Below, in pieces: positions 26,776-34,762 of a DNA stretch of 64,000 nucleotides (position 1 is the first letter of the stretch; every line of letters begins with the position of its first letter). Both the position numbers and the translations under genes were made by a program. This DNA is from Herbinix luporum (GTDB lineage Bacteria > Bacillota > Clostridia > Lachnospirales > Lachnospiraceae): assembly GCF_900070325.1 (NCBI RefSeq), contig NZ_LN879430.1, positions 2,518,501-2,582,500 of the forward strand, written 5' to 3'. Under the pieces are notes generated by a model that was not told the DNA's origin, did no database searches, and worked only from the letters and a program-made list of their open reading frames with translations.

Positions 26776-27354
26776 TTACTTCTTCATGGTAATAAGATCG
26801 GCCTTAAGCATACTTACTTCTTCTTTATCATGGGTAATAATAATGACAGTTTTTCCTTTAACCTTGTTCTGAAGGTAGTTTATAACTTGTTTTTTTAACT
26901 TTTCATCTAAACCCTTAAAGGGTTCATCCATAATAAGAAGATCATAATCTGCTAAAAGAGCCCTTACTATGGCAACTCTTCGCCTCATACCACCGCTTAA
27001 TAAACTTACCGCTTTTTCCTCATAGTCTGTCAGGCCTATTTCCTTTAAATTATTATGTATCTCATCCTTTGATACCCCTTTATGGCAAACCAAGTTTATG
27101 TTTTTAATGGCATCCCAATGTTCAATCAGCCGGTCTTCTTGAAACACAGCCGAGATTTTCTTACCCTCAAGGCCGATTATTTGTCCTGCGTCTGCCTTTA
27201 ATAACCCCATTAAAATATAAGCTAGGGTTGTTTTTCCTACTCCGGAAGCTCCCATAATACAAGAAATCTTCCCCTCTGATAAGGTAATATTTAAATTTTT
27301 TAGTACCTGCTGACCTTTAAAGCTTTTGCATATATCTATAATCTTTATATCCAT
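26776..27354 (-). CDS. ABC transporter ATP-binding subunit, SsuB/TauB-like, short
   Basis: A 192-aa ATPase of the nitrate/sulfonate/taurine importer type. Motifs: Walker A GASGVGKTT at residues 34-42, Q-loop VFQEDRLIEHWD near 70-81, signature LSGGMRRRVAIVRALL near 118-133, Walker B LLIMDEPFKGLD near 139-150, and the switch His in IIITHDKEEV. The family norm is about 250 aa, so the C-terminal 50-60 residues are missing. All catalytic motifs remain, so it should be active. It starts 12 bases after the permease gene, in the operon regulator-binding protein-permease-ATPase. Confidence 0.9.
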   Translation of the reverse strand: MDIKIIDICKSFKGQQVLKNLNITLSEGKISCIMGASGVGKTTLAYILMGLLKADAGQIIGLEGKKISAVFQEDRLIEHWDAIKNINLVCHKGVSKDEIHNNLKEIGLTDYEEKAVSLLSGGMRRRVAIVRALLADYDLLIMDEPFKGLDEKLKKQVINYLQNKVKGKTVIIITHDKEEVSMLKADLITMKK

Positions 27355-27366
27355 AGTATATCCTTC

Positions 27367-28155
27367 CTAAGTCTTATCTTTCTCATTTTTATTAAAAGGA
27401 AAGCGGGATAAAATTCTCATTACTAGCCATTCAAATAAAATACTTATTGTAATTATGACAATTGTCCATGCAAACAGCTCCTTTATCATCAGATACAGCT
27501 TAGCCTCATATAAATTTAATCCGATTGATCTTTGTGGCCTTCCGATAACCTCTGCAGCTATCCCAGATTTAAAACTAAAGCCAAGACCAAGAGAAATAGC
27601 TGATATAAGAAAGGGTAGGATAGATGGAAAATATATTGACCGAATTTGCTTCCATCTGCTTAAGCGAAATACCTTAGCCATCTCAATTAATTTTTTATCG
27701 GTGCTTTGTAGACCATGGAGCAAATTAGAAAATCCTATGGGCATCACCATTAAAAATGATATTAGGACAGATAAATTTTTCGCACTAATCCAAACTAAGG
27801 CTAATATTATAAAGGAGGCCACGGGGGTGGATTTGATAATTTTCATAAGGGGCCATATCAATTCATAAATAACCCTGCTTTTATAGGATAGGATAGCCAG
27901 TATAGTTCCTGTTATTAGTCCTAGGAAAAATCCATAAATAATACGAATAAAGGAATTAGCAATACTAATCCAAAAGTCCCTACTTTTACTAAGGTCTATA
28001 ATAGAAAAAATCACACTTTTGGGAGAGGGAAGAAATAGTTCCTGCTTAATTATTCTGCCGGCTATTTCCCATATTAATAACCAAAAGCAAAAAACCAGTA
28101 ATTTGATACCATACTTCTTAAAAACTTTATTAAGGAATATAATAAAAGTCTTCAC
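27367..28155 (-). CDS. ABC transporter permease, SsuC-like
   Basis: A 262-aa membrane protein with about six hydrophobic spans. The binding-protein-dependent transport signature near residues 155-175 reads KLIEMAKVFRLSRWKQIRSI, which contacts the ATPase. It starts with GTG inside the 3' end of the binding-protein gene (26-base overlap), with GGGAGGAG nine bases upstream, so the two are translationally coupled. The family imports sulfonates, nitrate, taurine, pyrimidine precursors and similar small anions or heterocycles. The substrate here is unknown. Confidence 0.92.
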   Translation of the reverse strand: MKTFIIFLNKVFKKYGIKLLVFCFWLLIWEIAGRIIKQELFLPSPKSVIFSIIDLSKSRDFWISIANSFIRIIYGFFLGLITGTILAILSYKSRVIYELIWPLMKIIKSTPVASFIILALVWISAKNLSVLISFLMVMPIGFSNLLHGLQSTDKKLIEMAKVFRLSRWKQIRSIYFPSILPFLISAISLGLGFSFKSGIAAEVIGRPQRSIGLNLYEAKLYLMIKELFAWTIVIITISILFEWLVMRILSRFPFNKNEKDKT

Positions 28156-29173
28156 CGGGCAATGCTCCTCCCACGGAATTTGGGTTTTGATTATATAAAA
28201 TATTTAAATAAGCTTCTACTTTTTCCTTCATCTTCGATCCACCGATAAATGTAATATTACAATAAGGAATTGCAGCTTTTGCAACCGCCGCCTTAAAAAG
28301 CCCATACTTTTCCACCAGTTCTGCTGCCTTATCAATATTTTTATTAACGTATTCTGCGCTGTCTTTATACTCCCTTAAAAATAAATCCACTGCTTCAGGG
28401 TTTTTTTCCAGAAAGTCTTTATTTACCACTACCACTCCGGTAACTACACCGCCATTATTATTTTGCTTATTCCATTCTTTATCAATATCAAGGGCAATTC
28501 TAACATTTTCATTCTTCATCATTACTGTGGTTACAAAAGGCTGTGGTAGCATGGCAATTGCATCATGGGAATTTTCTAATAGGGCAGCCACTTCAGTAGC
28601 CTCGGTTTTATATTCAATATTTAAATCTTTATCCGGATCAAGTCCATACAAACTAAGCAGATAGTTTAATGTGTATTGGGGGGTAGTTCCATATCCGGTG
28701 GAATAAATAGTTTTTCCCTTAAGATCTTCTATAGAATTTATACTTTCACCGGTTTCAACTATATATAATACTCCTAAGGTATTGATGCCCATAATCTTTA
28801 TTTGCCCCTCAGTTTTATTATATAATACCGATGCTAGATTACAGGGTATGGCTGCAATATCAATCTCTCCCTTTATTAAACCGGTACTGATTTCATCTGC
28901 TTCACCGGCAATTAAAAAATTATAATTATTGCTTGTTTCTTTATTGGCGGCATCTTCCATAATCTTTACCATACCTATGCCTGTGGGGCCTTTTAATGCT
29001 GCTATATTTATATCTATTTTTTCATCTTTTTCTTCTGGGCCGATTTCTTGATTATGGCCACTGTCTAGGGTTTCATAATTATTTTCTTTATTACATCCTG
29101 TAACTAGCAAAGCTATCAATAGTAAGGATAAGGTTAATAAGGTGTATTTAGTCTTTAATAATAAATTTTTCAT
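28130..29173 (-). CDS. ABC transporter substrate-binding lipoprotein, NMT1/SsuA-like
   Basis: A 347-aa lipoprotein. The signal peptide ends in the lipobox LLVTGC (Cys at about residue 27) followed by an acidic linker. The mature part has the type II periplasmic-binding fold of the NitT/TauT family: KIDINIAALKGPTGIGMVKI at the first lobe, GEIDIAAIPCNLAS, LGVLYIVETGESINSIEDLKGKTIYSTGYGT and a C-terminal helical part. Residues GPTGIGM and the ANxAxV-like AAIPCNLASVLY are typical for this group. It captures an unknown small substrate outside the cell. It follows the TM1266-type regulator gene and overlaps the permease gene. Confidence 0.92.
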   Translation of the reverse strand: MKNLLLKTKYTLLTLSLLLIALLVTGCNKENNYETLDSGHNQEIGPEEKDEKIDINIAALKGPTGIGMVKIMEDAANKETSNNYNFLIAGEADEISTGLIKGEIDIAAIPCNLASVLYNKTEGQIKIMGINTLGVLYIVETGESINSIEDLKGKTIYSTGYGTTPQYTLNYLLSLYGLDPDKDLNIEYKTEATEVAALLENSHDAIAMLPQPFVTTVMMKNENVRIALDIDKEWNKQNNNGGVVTGVVVVNKDFLEKNPEAVDLFLREYKDSAEYVNKNIDKAAELVEKYGLFKAAVAKAAIPYCNITFIGGSKMKEKVEAYLNILYNQNPNSVGGALPGEDFYYIP

Positions 29174-29206
29174 AATACTCCTCCTATACCGCTTTGGGCT
29201 TTAATC

Positions 29207-29452
29207 TTATTTTTTTGAATAAACAGTTTTTACACTGACTCCTTTAAGCATTCCAAGCTTTCCTGCCAAAGAACTGATGACATCTTGTGGTGCATGAAGG
29301 ACTATACTTATAATATTAATATCTTTCTCCCGGTAAGGTATTCCCATTCTACCGATAATATGAGAACCGTATTCATGAAGTTGGCTATTTAGATTTTCTA
29401 CCGCTTCCTTATCTTCTACAATAATTCCGATAAGAGCAATCCTCTTTTCCAT
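29207..29452 (-). CDS. TM1266-type iron-only hydrogenase system putative regulator
   Basis: An 81-aa protein with a ferredoxin-like beta-alpha-beta layout: strand KRIALIGIIVED, helix AVENLNSQLHEYG, strand HIIGRMGIPYREKDINIISIVLHA, helix VISSLAGKLGML, strand VSVKTVYS. This matches the TM1266/NikR-C-like family usually annotated as iron-only hydrogenase system regulator because it accompanies HydE/HydF/HydG genes. No maturase gene is in this window; instead it heads an ABC transporter operon. It may bind a small effector, as NikR-C or ACT domains do, but it has no DNA-binding domain of its own. A strong ribosome binding site (GGAGGTGAAAG) precedes the ATG. Confidence 0.85.
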   Translation of the reverse strand: MEKRIALIGIIVEDKEAVENLNSQLHEYGSHIIGRMGIPYREKDINIISIVLHAPQDVISSLAGKLGMLKGVSVKTVYSKK

Positions 29453-29487
29453 ATACTTTCACCTCCAGGTATTTACTTAATAAAAAA

Positions 29488-29507
29488 CCCTATGCCTTGG
29501 CATAGGG
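29488..29507 (-). terminator. Terminator in the leader before the TM1266-type gene
   Basis: A perfect nine-base stem CCCTATGCC/GGCATAGGG lies 36 bases upstream of the ATG and is followed on the minus strand by TTTTTTATTAAG. Because it precedes the gene, it looks like an attenuator rather than the end of another gene. Confidence 0.88.
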
Positions 29508-29640
29508 AATAATAGAAATATTTTATAAGTAAAACCCTTTCTTCGGTAATAGCCCTAAGGTTAGGTATTTTACATATATATCTTCCTATGCCGCTCTATT
29601 AGGAAATCCTTCTAGGTGGGCATCTTATTCTATCATATTG
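29508..29640 (-). promoter_or_regulatory. Candidate attenuator or riboswitch leader, class unknown
   Basis: This minus-strand leader precedes the terminator. It contains GGCATAGG (29592-29585), an exact eight-base complement of the terminator's 5' arm (29506-29499), so a competing antiterminator can form. The same segment can alternatively pair with upstream ATGCC (about 29614-29610), which would free the terminator. Other small hairpins (AGGATTTCCT, CCTAACCTTAGG) lie inside. I compared it by memory with common classes (TPP, SAM, M-box, guanidine-I, Moco, ZTP, fluoride, cobalamin) and found no match. Confidence 0.55.
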
Positions 29641-29688
29641 TTAAGTTTTTGTCGATCTTCAATCAAGGACTTATAAAGTCAAATTTGC

Positions 29689-30378
29689 TTAAACCTTGAA
29701 GCGATATCCAACTCCCCAAATTGTTTCAATATACTGGGGTTTTGAAGTATTAAATTCAATCTTTTCACGAATCTTCTTAATATGAACAGTCACTGTTGCA
29801 ATATCTCCGATAGATTCCATGTCCCATATTTCTCTAAACAGTTCCTCTTTTGTAAATACGTGATTGGGGTTTTCGGCCAAAAATGTTAGAAGATCAAATT
29901 CTTTAGTGGTAAACACCTTTTCTTCACCGTTAATAAATACCCGTCTAGCTGTTTTATCAATCTTAAGACCACGAATTTCTATAACTTCATTTTCTTTTTG
30001 ACCTGAACCTATTAAACGTTCATATCTGGCAAGATGGGCTTTTACTCTTGCAACTAACTCACTGGGGCTAAAAGGCTTGGTAATATAGTCATCGGCTCCC
30101 ATTCCTAAGCCCCGAATCTTGTCTATATCTTCTTTCTTAGCTGAAACCATAATAATCGGAATGTTTTTCTCTTCTCGTATCCGTTTGCATATTTCAAAGC
30201 CATCCACATTAGGAAGCATTAGGTCAAGAATTATCAGGTCAAAAGCCTCCTTAAGAGCCCGTTCTACACCAATATCTCCTGTTGTCTCTACCTGTACTTC
30301 AAAGCCGGAAAGCTCCAGATAATCCTTTTCCAGCTCAGCTATGGCTAATTCATCCTCAATAATAAGAATTCTTTTCAT
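29689..30378 (-). CDS. OmpR-family response regulator
   Basis: A 229-aa two-component regulator. The receiver domain (1-120) has the acidic pair ED near residue 8, the phosphoacceptor Asp52 in LIILDLMLP, a conserved SAK and the Lys in ITKPFSP. The C-terminal winged-helix DNA-binding domain (130-229) contains EFDLLTFLAENPNHVFTKEEL and ends with the typical TIWGVGYRFKV. AGGAGG lies five bases before the ATG at 30378; a GTG one codon upstream would be too close to it. The partner histidine kinase is encoded 33 bases upstream. The regulon is unknown. Confidence 0.95.
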   Translation of the reverse strand: MKRILIIEDELAIAELEKDYLELSGFEVQVETTGDIGVERALKEAFDLIILDLMLPNVDGFEICKRIREEKNIPIIMVSAKKEDIDKIRGLGMGADDYITKPFSPSELVARVKAHLARYERLIGSGQKENEVIEIRGLKIDKTARRVFINGEEKVFTTKEFDLLTFLAENPNHVFTKEELFREIWDMESIGDIATVTVHIKKIREKIEFNTSKPQYIETIWGVGYRFKV

Positions 30379-30411
30379 CACAACCTCCTGATTTAGAAAA
30401 GCAACTTAGAT

Positions 30412-31887
30412 TTACAAGGCTTTTTTTAATGTAAAGCTTATAGTTGTTCCTTCACCCTTCTTACTGCTGGCCCAAATTTCTCCGAAATGATCTTCAATAA
30501 CTTTTTTTGCTATGGCAAGTCCAAGTCCACTGCCACCGGTTTTTGTGCTCCTAGAAGTATCGGCTCTATAGAAACGATCAAATATAAAAGGAAGTTCCTT
30601 ATCAGATATTCCGGATCCGTTATCTTCAATATCTACCTGAACATATTCATCTTTATCCTTTATCCTTATTTGAATTATGCCTTCCGGCTTGTCCAAATAC
30701 TTTACGGAATTACCTATTATATTATGAATTACCCTCTTTAGCTGTTCTGCATCAGCTACTACTTTTACATCACTAGCTACCAGATTCTCATAATTAACTT
30801 TTATATTCCGAACTTCCAGTTCCAGATGTAAATCTTCCACACAATCTTCAAAGTATTCTGCAAGGTTAAGACCGGTAAAGGAGTAGGGCATTGTATCGCA
30901 ATCTATCTGAGCATAATATGCCAGTTCATCCACTAAGACTGACATATCATTTGCCTTCATATATATGGTTTTTAGATATTTTTCTTGTTTCTCTTTTGTA
31001 TCAGCTACCCCATCCATTAACCCTTCAGAATACCCCTTAATTGCTGTAAGAGGTGTTTTTAAGTCATGGGATATATTACTGATTAATTCTTTAATATCCT
31101 CCTCGTATTGAATCCGATCTTCTATCAATTTCTTTAGGCGCATTCTCATATTTTCAAAATCATCACATAACTGACCAATCTCATCCTTTGAAATTGAAGT
31201 TACCGAATAATTCAAATCTCCCTCTGTAAGATGATTTGTTGCCACTCTTAAGATATTAAGGGGTTTAAGAATGCTTCGATAAATCCAAAAGATCAACAGG
31301 GAGGCGGTAAAAAACAGGATAATAATAAAGGATATCACACTCTGAATTGCTACCGCCCTTATTTGTGGCACTAAAATATTTAAATCAGTAATTACAAATA
31401 CCGTTCCTAAACTTCCATCCTTAAATAAAAAATCCTGTAACTTAACCAGAAAGGGATTTCTTCCACCCAGGTAAATTCCCCCATCTATCTCTATACTTCC
31501 TGTCCCGTATTCAGGAAGAAGTTCCCTTATCATGGCCAGCTTTTCTTCATTACCTACATAAATAAATTCTTTGTTCTTACGTACAGCTAAAAATGAATGC
31601 TTTGTTTTCAACTGAGCATCAAGCTCTTTATAATAATCAAAATCACTTAACTTTTCAGGAAGATTGAGTGAATAAAGTTTAATTTCATTATATATACCCC
31701 TAGTAATTCTGTTGAGTATATGAATAGGGTTTGTGATTACATGTATGGTTTTAGCATCAACATCGTAAGAAGCATGGATAGAATCCATCTGATAACGGAG
31801 TATAGTTCCTGCCGTTATGGAGATTAGACCTACCGGCATAGCTATCATAATTAGAAAGGCTATGATTAATTTATACTTTACTTTCAT
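30412..31887 (-). CDS. Sensor histidine kinase
   Basis: A 491-aa membrane sensor kinase. Two membrane helices (about residues 7-30 and 178-203) enclose an extracellular domain of about 145 residues. A HAMP linker follows (about 204-258), then HisKA with the phosphoacceptor His274 in NISHDLKTPLTAIKG, then the ATPase domain with the N-box, DIEDNGSGIS and GGSGLGLAIAKK. It acts with the response regulator encoded directly downstream; kinase-first order is less common than the reverse. The stimulus is not inferable. An 11-bp inverted repeat overlaps the probable promoter. Confidence 0.95.
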   Translation of the reverse strand: MKVKYKLIIAFLIMIAMPVGLISITAGTILRYQMDSIHASYDVDAKTIHVITNPIHILNRITRGIYNEIKLYSLNLPEKLSDFDYYKELDAQLKTKHSFLAVRKNKEFIYVGNEEKLAMIRELLPEYGTGSIEIDGGIYLGGRNPFLVKLQDFLFKDGSLGTVFVITDLNILVPQIRAVAIQSVISFIIILFFTASLLIFWIYRSILKPLNILRVATNHLTEGDLNYSVTSISKDEIGQLCDDFENMRMRLKKLIEDRIQYEEDIKELISNISHDLKTPLTAIKGYSEGLMDGVADTKEKQEKYLKTIYMKANDMSVLVDELAYYAQIDCDTMPYSFTGLNLAEYFEDCVEDLHLELEVRNIKVNYENLVASDVKVVADAEQLKRVIHNIIGNSVKYLDKPEGIIQIRIKDKDEYVQVDIEDNGSGISDKELPFIFDRFYRADTSRSTKTGGSGLGLAIAKKVIEDHFGEIWASSKKGEGTTISFTLKKAL

Positions 31888-31924
31888 TTATTCACCTGTT
31901 TCACATATGACACTATAATAACAT

Positions 31925-31962
31925 TATACTAATTGCTCTGTATACTTTCACCAATTAGTATA
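31925..31962. repeat. Inverted repeat at the probable histidine kinase promoter
   Basis: Exact 11-base arms TATACTAATTG (31925-31935) and CAATTAGTATA (31952-31962) are 16 bases apart. A TATAAT-like -10 box (31923-31928, minus strand) overlaps the first arm. There is no T-tract, so an operator, possibly for the response regulator itself, is the simplest reading. Confidence 0.5.
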
Positions 31963-32033
31963 GCACAGATAGACTAACCATGCATATAAAGTAAATTTTA
32001 TAATTCTAAAGATTTTATGAACTATATATCAAA

Positions 32034-33224
32034 TTATTTTAGGTACTCTTTCAACTCATCTACTTTATCGGTTCTTTCCCAGGTAAAATCATTATCATCC
32101 CTGCCAAAATGTCCATATGCGGCAGTCTTTTTATAAATAGGTCTTCTAAGATCTAGCATCTTTATAATTCCCGCCGGACGAAGTTCAAAATGCTTTCTGA
32201 TAATTTCAACTAATTTTTCATCTGAAAGCTTGCCGGTGCCAAAAGTATCAACCATTACAGAAGTAGGTTCTGCTACACCTATAGCATAAGATAGCTGAAT
32301 CTCACATCGTTTAGCTAAACCTGCAGCAACAATATTCTTTGCCACATATCTAGCTGCATAGGCTGCGGAACGATCCACCTTTGTTGCATCCTTTCCTGAA
32401 AAGGCTCCGCCACCATGTCTTGCATATCCCCCGTAAGTATCCACTATTATCTTTCTTCCGGTAAGCCCGCTATCACCATGGGGCCCTCCGATTACGAATC
32501 TGCCGGTAGGATTAATATAAAACTTTGTTTTTTCATCAATTAATTCCTCCGGTAATACCGGATCAAGAACATATTTCTTAATATCCTTTCTTAACTGCTC
32601 TATGGTAACTTTCTCATCATGTTGAGTTGATAAAACTATAGCATCAAGGTGTATGGGCTTGCCTATTTCATCATACTCAACTGTTACCTGAGCCTTACCG
32701 TCAGGTCTAAGATAATCTAAGGTTTTATCTTTTCTAACCTCAGTAAGCTTTTTCGTAAGCTTATGAGCTAAAGATATGGCATAGGGCATATATTCTTCAG
32801 TCTCATCGGTAGCATAACCAAACATCATTCCCTGATCCCCTGCTCCTATTGCAGACATATCCACATCATCAGCTATATTTTCTTTAACTTCAAAGGATTT
32901 GTCCACTCCCAAAGCTATATCCTGTGATTGCTCGTTGATAGATACAATAATTCCACAGGTATCGGCATCAAATCCATATTCTGATTTATCGTAGCCTATT
33001 TTGCGAATAGTATCCCTAACTACTTTTTGAATGTCGATATAAGCTTTGGTAGTTATCTCACCCATAACAAGAACCAAACCGGTTGTTATTGCAGTTTCAC
33101 AGGCAACCCTACTCATAGGATCATGTTTTAACAACTCATCTAAAATAGCATCAGAGATTTGGTCGCAGATTTTATCGGGATGTCCTTCAGTTACAGATTC
33201 AGAAGTAAATAATCTTTTTTGCAT
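32034..33224 (-). CDS. metK: S-adenosylmethionine synthetase
   Basis: A 396-aa cytoplasmic enzyme making SAM from methionine and ATP. Signatures: [20 protein letters not shown] at the N-terminus, the ATP motif [12 protein letters not shown] near residues 117-128, the P-loop-like [19 protein letters not shown] near 267-285, and the C-terminal [11 protein letters not shown]. Length is standard. The leader is an S-box riboswitch with its own terminator and promoter, so the gene is shut off when SAM is plentiful. Confidence 0.98.
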   Translation of the reverse strand: MQKRLFTSESVTEGHPDKICDQISDAILDELLKHDPMSRVACETAITTGLVLVMGEITTKAYIDIQKVVRDTIRKIGYDKSEYGFDADTCGIIVSINEQSQDIALGVDKSFEVKENIADDVDMSAIGAGDQGMMFGYATDETEEYMPYAISLAHKLTKKLTEVRKDKTLDYLRPDGKAQVTVEYDEIGKPIHLDAIVLSTQHDEKVTIEQLRKDIKKYVLDPVLPEELIDEKTKFYINPTGRFVIGGPHGDSGLTGRKIIVDTYGGYARHGGGAFSGKDATKVDRSAAYAARYVAKNIVAAGLAKRCEIQLSYAIGVAEPTSVMVDTFGTGKLSDEKLVEIIRKHFELRPAGIIKMLDLRRPIYKKTAAYGHFGRDDNDFTWERTDKVDELKEYLK

Positions 33225-33250
33225 AGTATTCCTCCGTTTTCTAATAAAAT

Positions 33251-33388
33251 AAGTCCGCCATAAGCGGACTTGAACTCATTTTATCAAATCCTCTTATTGT
33301 TCGATTACTCGCTCAGGTTGGCACCTTCCGATTACAGGGGTTGCCGTGACTTCATCGAGCCTTACCTCTCCATCACTCTGAATAAGAG
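33251..33388 (-). ncRNA. SAM-I (S-box) riboswitch upstream of metK
   Basis: On the minus strand the aptamer opens with CTCTTATT (33388-33381), pairing with AATAAGAG at 33292-33299. Between them are AGAGTGATGGAGAGG, GGCTCGATGAAGTCACGGCAACC and the GGTGCC/AACC elements of the S-box. It is followed by the terminator AAGTCCGC/GCGGACTT (33251-33271) with TTATTTTATTAG after it. The association with metK confirms the ligand class. Confidence 0.96.
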
Positions 33389-33416
33389 AAATTATAATAA
33401 TTTACTTTTAGTTATG

Positions 33417-33445
33417 ATGATATACTTTATTATGTGACTCGTCAA
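33417..33445 (-). promoter_or_regulatory. Promoter for the S-box and metK
   Basis: On the minus strand, TTGACG (33440-33445) and TATCAT (33417-33422) are 17 bases apart, about 30 bases upstream of the aptamer. Confidence 0.75.
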
Positions 33446-33527
33446 GCTGTTTTTCGATATCTTTATTCCCATCATTTGTAAAATCATTACTTTTTAATAT
33501 TTTACAATGTATATTTCTGTAATAAGA

Positions 33528-33556
33528 TTGACATACTGTCGAAATTTGAATATACT
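33528..33556 (+). promoter_or_regulatory. Promoter for the second HD-GYP gene
   Basis: TTGACA (33528-33533) and TATACT (33551-33556) are 17 bases apart. The predicted RNA would begin near 33563, just before a small hairpin TTCTTAAT/ATTAAGAA that abuts an AGGAG sequence. Confidence 0.8.
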
Positions 33557-33619
33557 TTGATTAACTTCTTAATATTATTAAGAAAGGAGCGCCAAGTAAT
33601 TATACATTGGCAGTTAAAT

Positions 33620-34702
33620 ATGAATATCATTAAAACATTAACTTCTCAAGCTATACCAGGTATGATTGTTGCAGAGGATATCTATACAAAAGATCACTAT
33701 CTTATAATCGCTAAAGATACTGTCCTTACAGATAAAATTATAACCCGGTTAAAGTTCTACTCTATTACAGACTTCTATATATATTGTGAGGATAATTTGG
33801 TTAAGGAAGAAACTGAATACTTTGAGAATACCTTTTATACTGAAATTAAAAAAAGCGAATCTTTTCGTCGCTTTCATATCGCATACCAAAATACCCTTAA
33901 TGATCTAAAGTCTTCCATAGAGGATTTAATAAATAACAATAATAAAGTTGACACTGATAAACTTTTTTCCGATGTCAGTAAAATAATATATCAGTGTAAC
34001 ACTAATATAGAATTATTTAATATGCTTCATTGTATGCGGCAATATGATGATACCACTTACATTCATAGCCTGAATGTGGCCTTGATTTGTAATATCATGG
34101 GTAAATGGCTTGATTTTTCCCCTGAGGATTTAGAGGTTATTACCATAAGCGGCCTACTTCATGACCTGGGTAAAATATTAATTCCGGAAGATATTATAAA
34201 GAAACCGGCAAAACTTACTGATGAAGAATTCTCTGTAGTTAAAACACATACCTTAAGAGGATATCGACTATTAAGTGAAAAAGATATTGACGAAAGAATT
34301 AAAAACTCAGCCCTTATGCATCATGAAAGATGTGACGGCAGCGGATATCCTAATGGTCTGATAAGTCATGAAATTGATCCATTTGCCAAATTAATAGCCA
34401 TAGCCGATGTATACGATGCTATGACCTGTGCAAGAGTATACAGAGGACCCTTATGCCCCTTTGAAGTAATCAACCTATTTGAAACCGAAGGTTATTTAAA
34501 ATACGATACCAAATACATATTAACCTTTTTAGAGGGTATTGTGCAAACCTACATTCATAATAATGTAAGGCTAAACAATAAAATGGAAGGTGAGATTGTA
34601 CTAATTAATAAATTTGATCTTTCTAGACCGGTAATTATGTGCGGGGATCAGTTTATCGATCTATCTAAGCATCGTGATTTATATATTGAAGCCTTGATAT
34701 AG
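33620..34702 (+). CDS. HD-GYP domain phosphodiesterase (paralogue 2)
   Basis: A 360-aa paralogue of the protein at 12914-13987, similar from end to end. The HD-GYP core is intact: LLHDLGKILIPEDII, KTHTLRGYRLL, HHERCDGSGYPNGL and IADVYDAMT. Predicted activity is hydrolysis of cyclic-di-GMP in the cytoplasm. The N-terminal GMIVAEDIYTKDHYL block and C-terminal GEIVLINKFDLSRPVI block also match paralogue 1. The ATG at 33620 aligns with the start of paralogue 1, but has no ribosome binding site directly before it. A good AAAGGAG lies 30 bases further upstream and in frame with it there is no ATG, GTG or TTG at normal distance, so the true start is slightly uncertain. It is transcribed divergently from metK. 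Confidence 0.9.
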   Translation: MNIIKTLTSQAIPGMIVAEDIYTKDHYLIIAKDTVLTDKIITRLKFYSITDFYIYCEDNLVKEETEYFENTFYTEIKKSESFRRFHIAYQNTLNDLKSSIEDLINNNNKVDTDKLFSDVSKIIYQCNTNIELFNMLHCMRQYDDTTYIHSLNVALICNIMGKWLDFSPEDLEVITISGLLHDLGKILIPEDIIKKPAKLTDEEFSVVKTHTLRGYRLLSEKDIDERIKNSALMHHERCDGSGYPNGLISHEIDPFAKLIAIADVYDAMTCARVYRGPLCPFEVINLFETEGYLKYDTKYILTFLEGIVQTYIHNNVRLNNKMEGEIVLINKFDLSRPVIMCGDQFIDLSKHRDLYIEALI

Positions 34703-34726
34703 ATTATAATTTTTATAAATCAATCA

Positions 34727-34756
34727 AAAAACTGCTATATTTCTATAGCAGTTTTT
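34727..34756. terminator. Bidirectional terminator between the HD-GYP gene and murA
   Basis: Exact 13-base arms AAAAACTGCTATA and TATAGCAGTTTTT surround a four-base loop. The plus side continues with ATTTTAC and the minus side with TGATTGATT. The A/T ends of the arms supply U-tracts in both directions. Confidence 0.9.
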
Positions 34757-34762
34757 ATTTTA

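Noticed and set aside
29508..29640. Known riboswitch identity such as TPP, guanidine-I or M-box for the leader
   Set aside because: None of the conserved core sequences I recall for these classes (for example CTGAGA...ACCTGATCTGG or CTAGGGTTCCG) is present.
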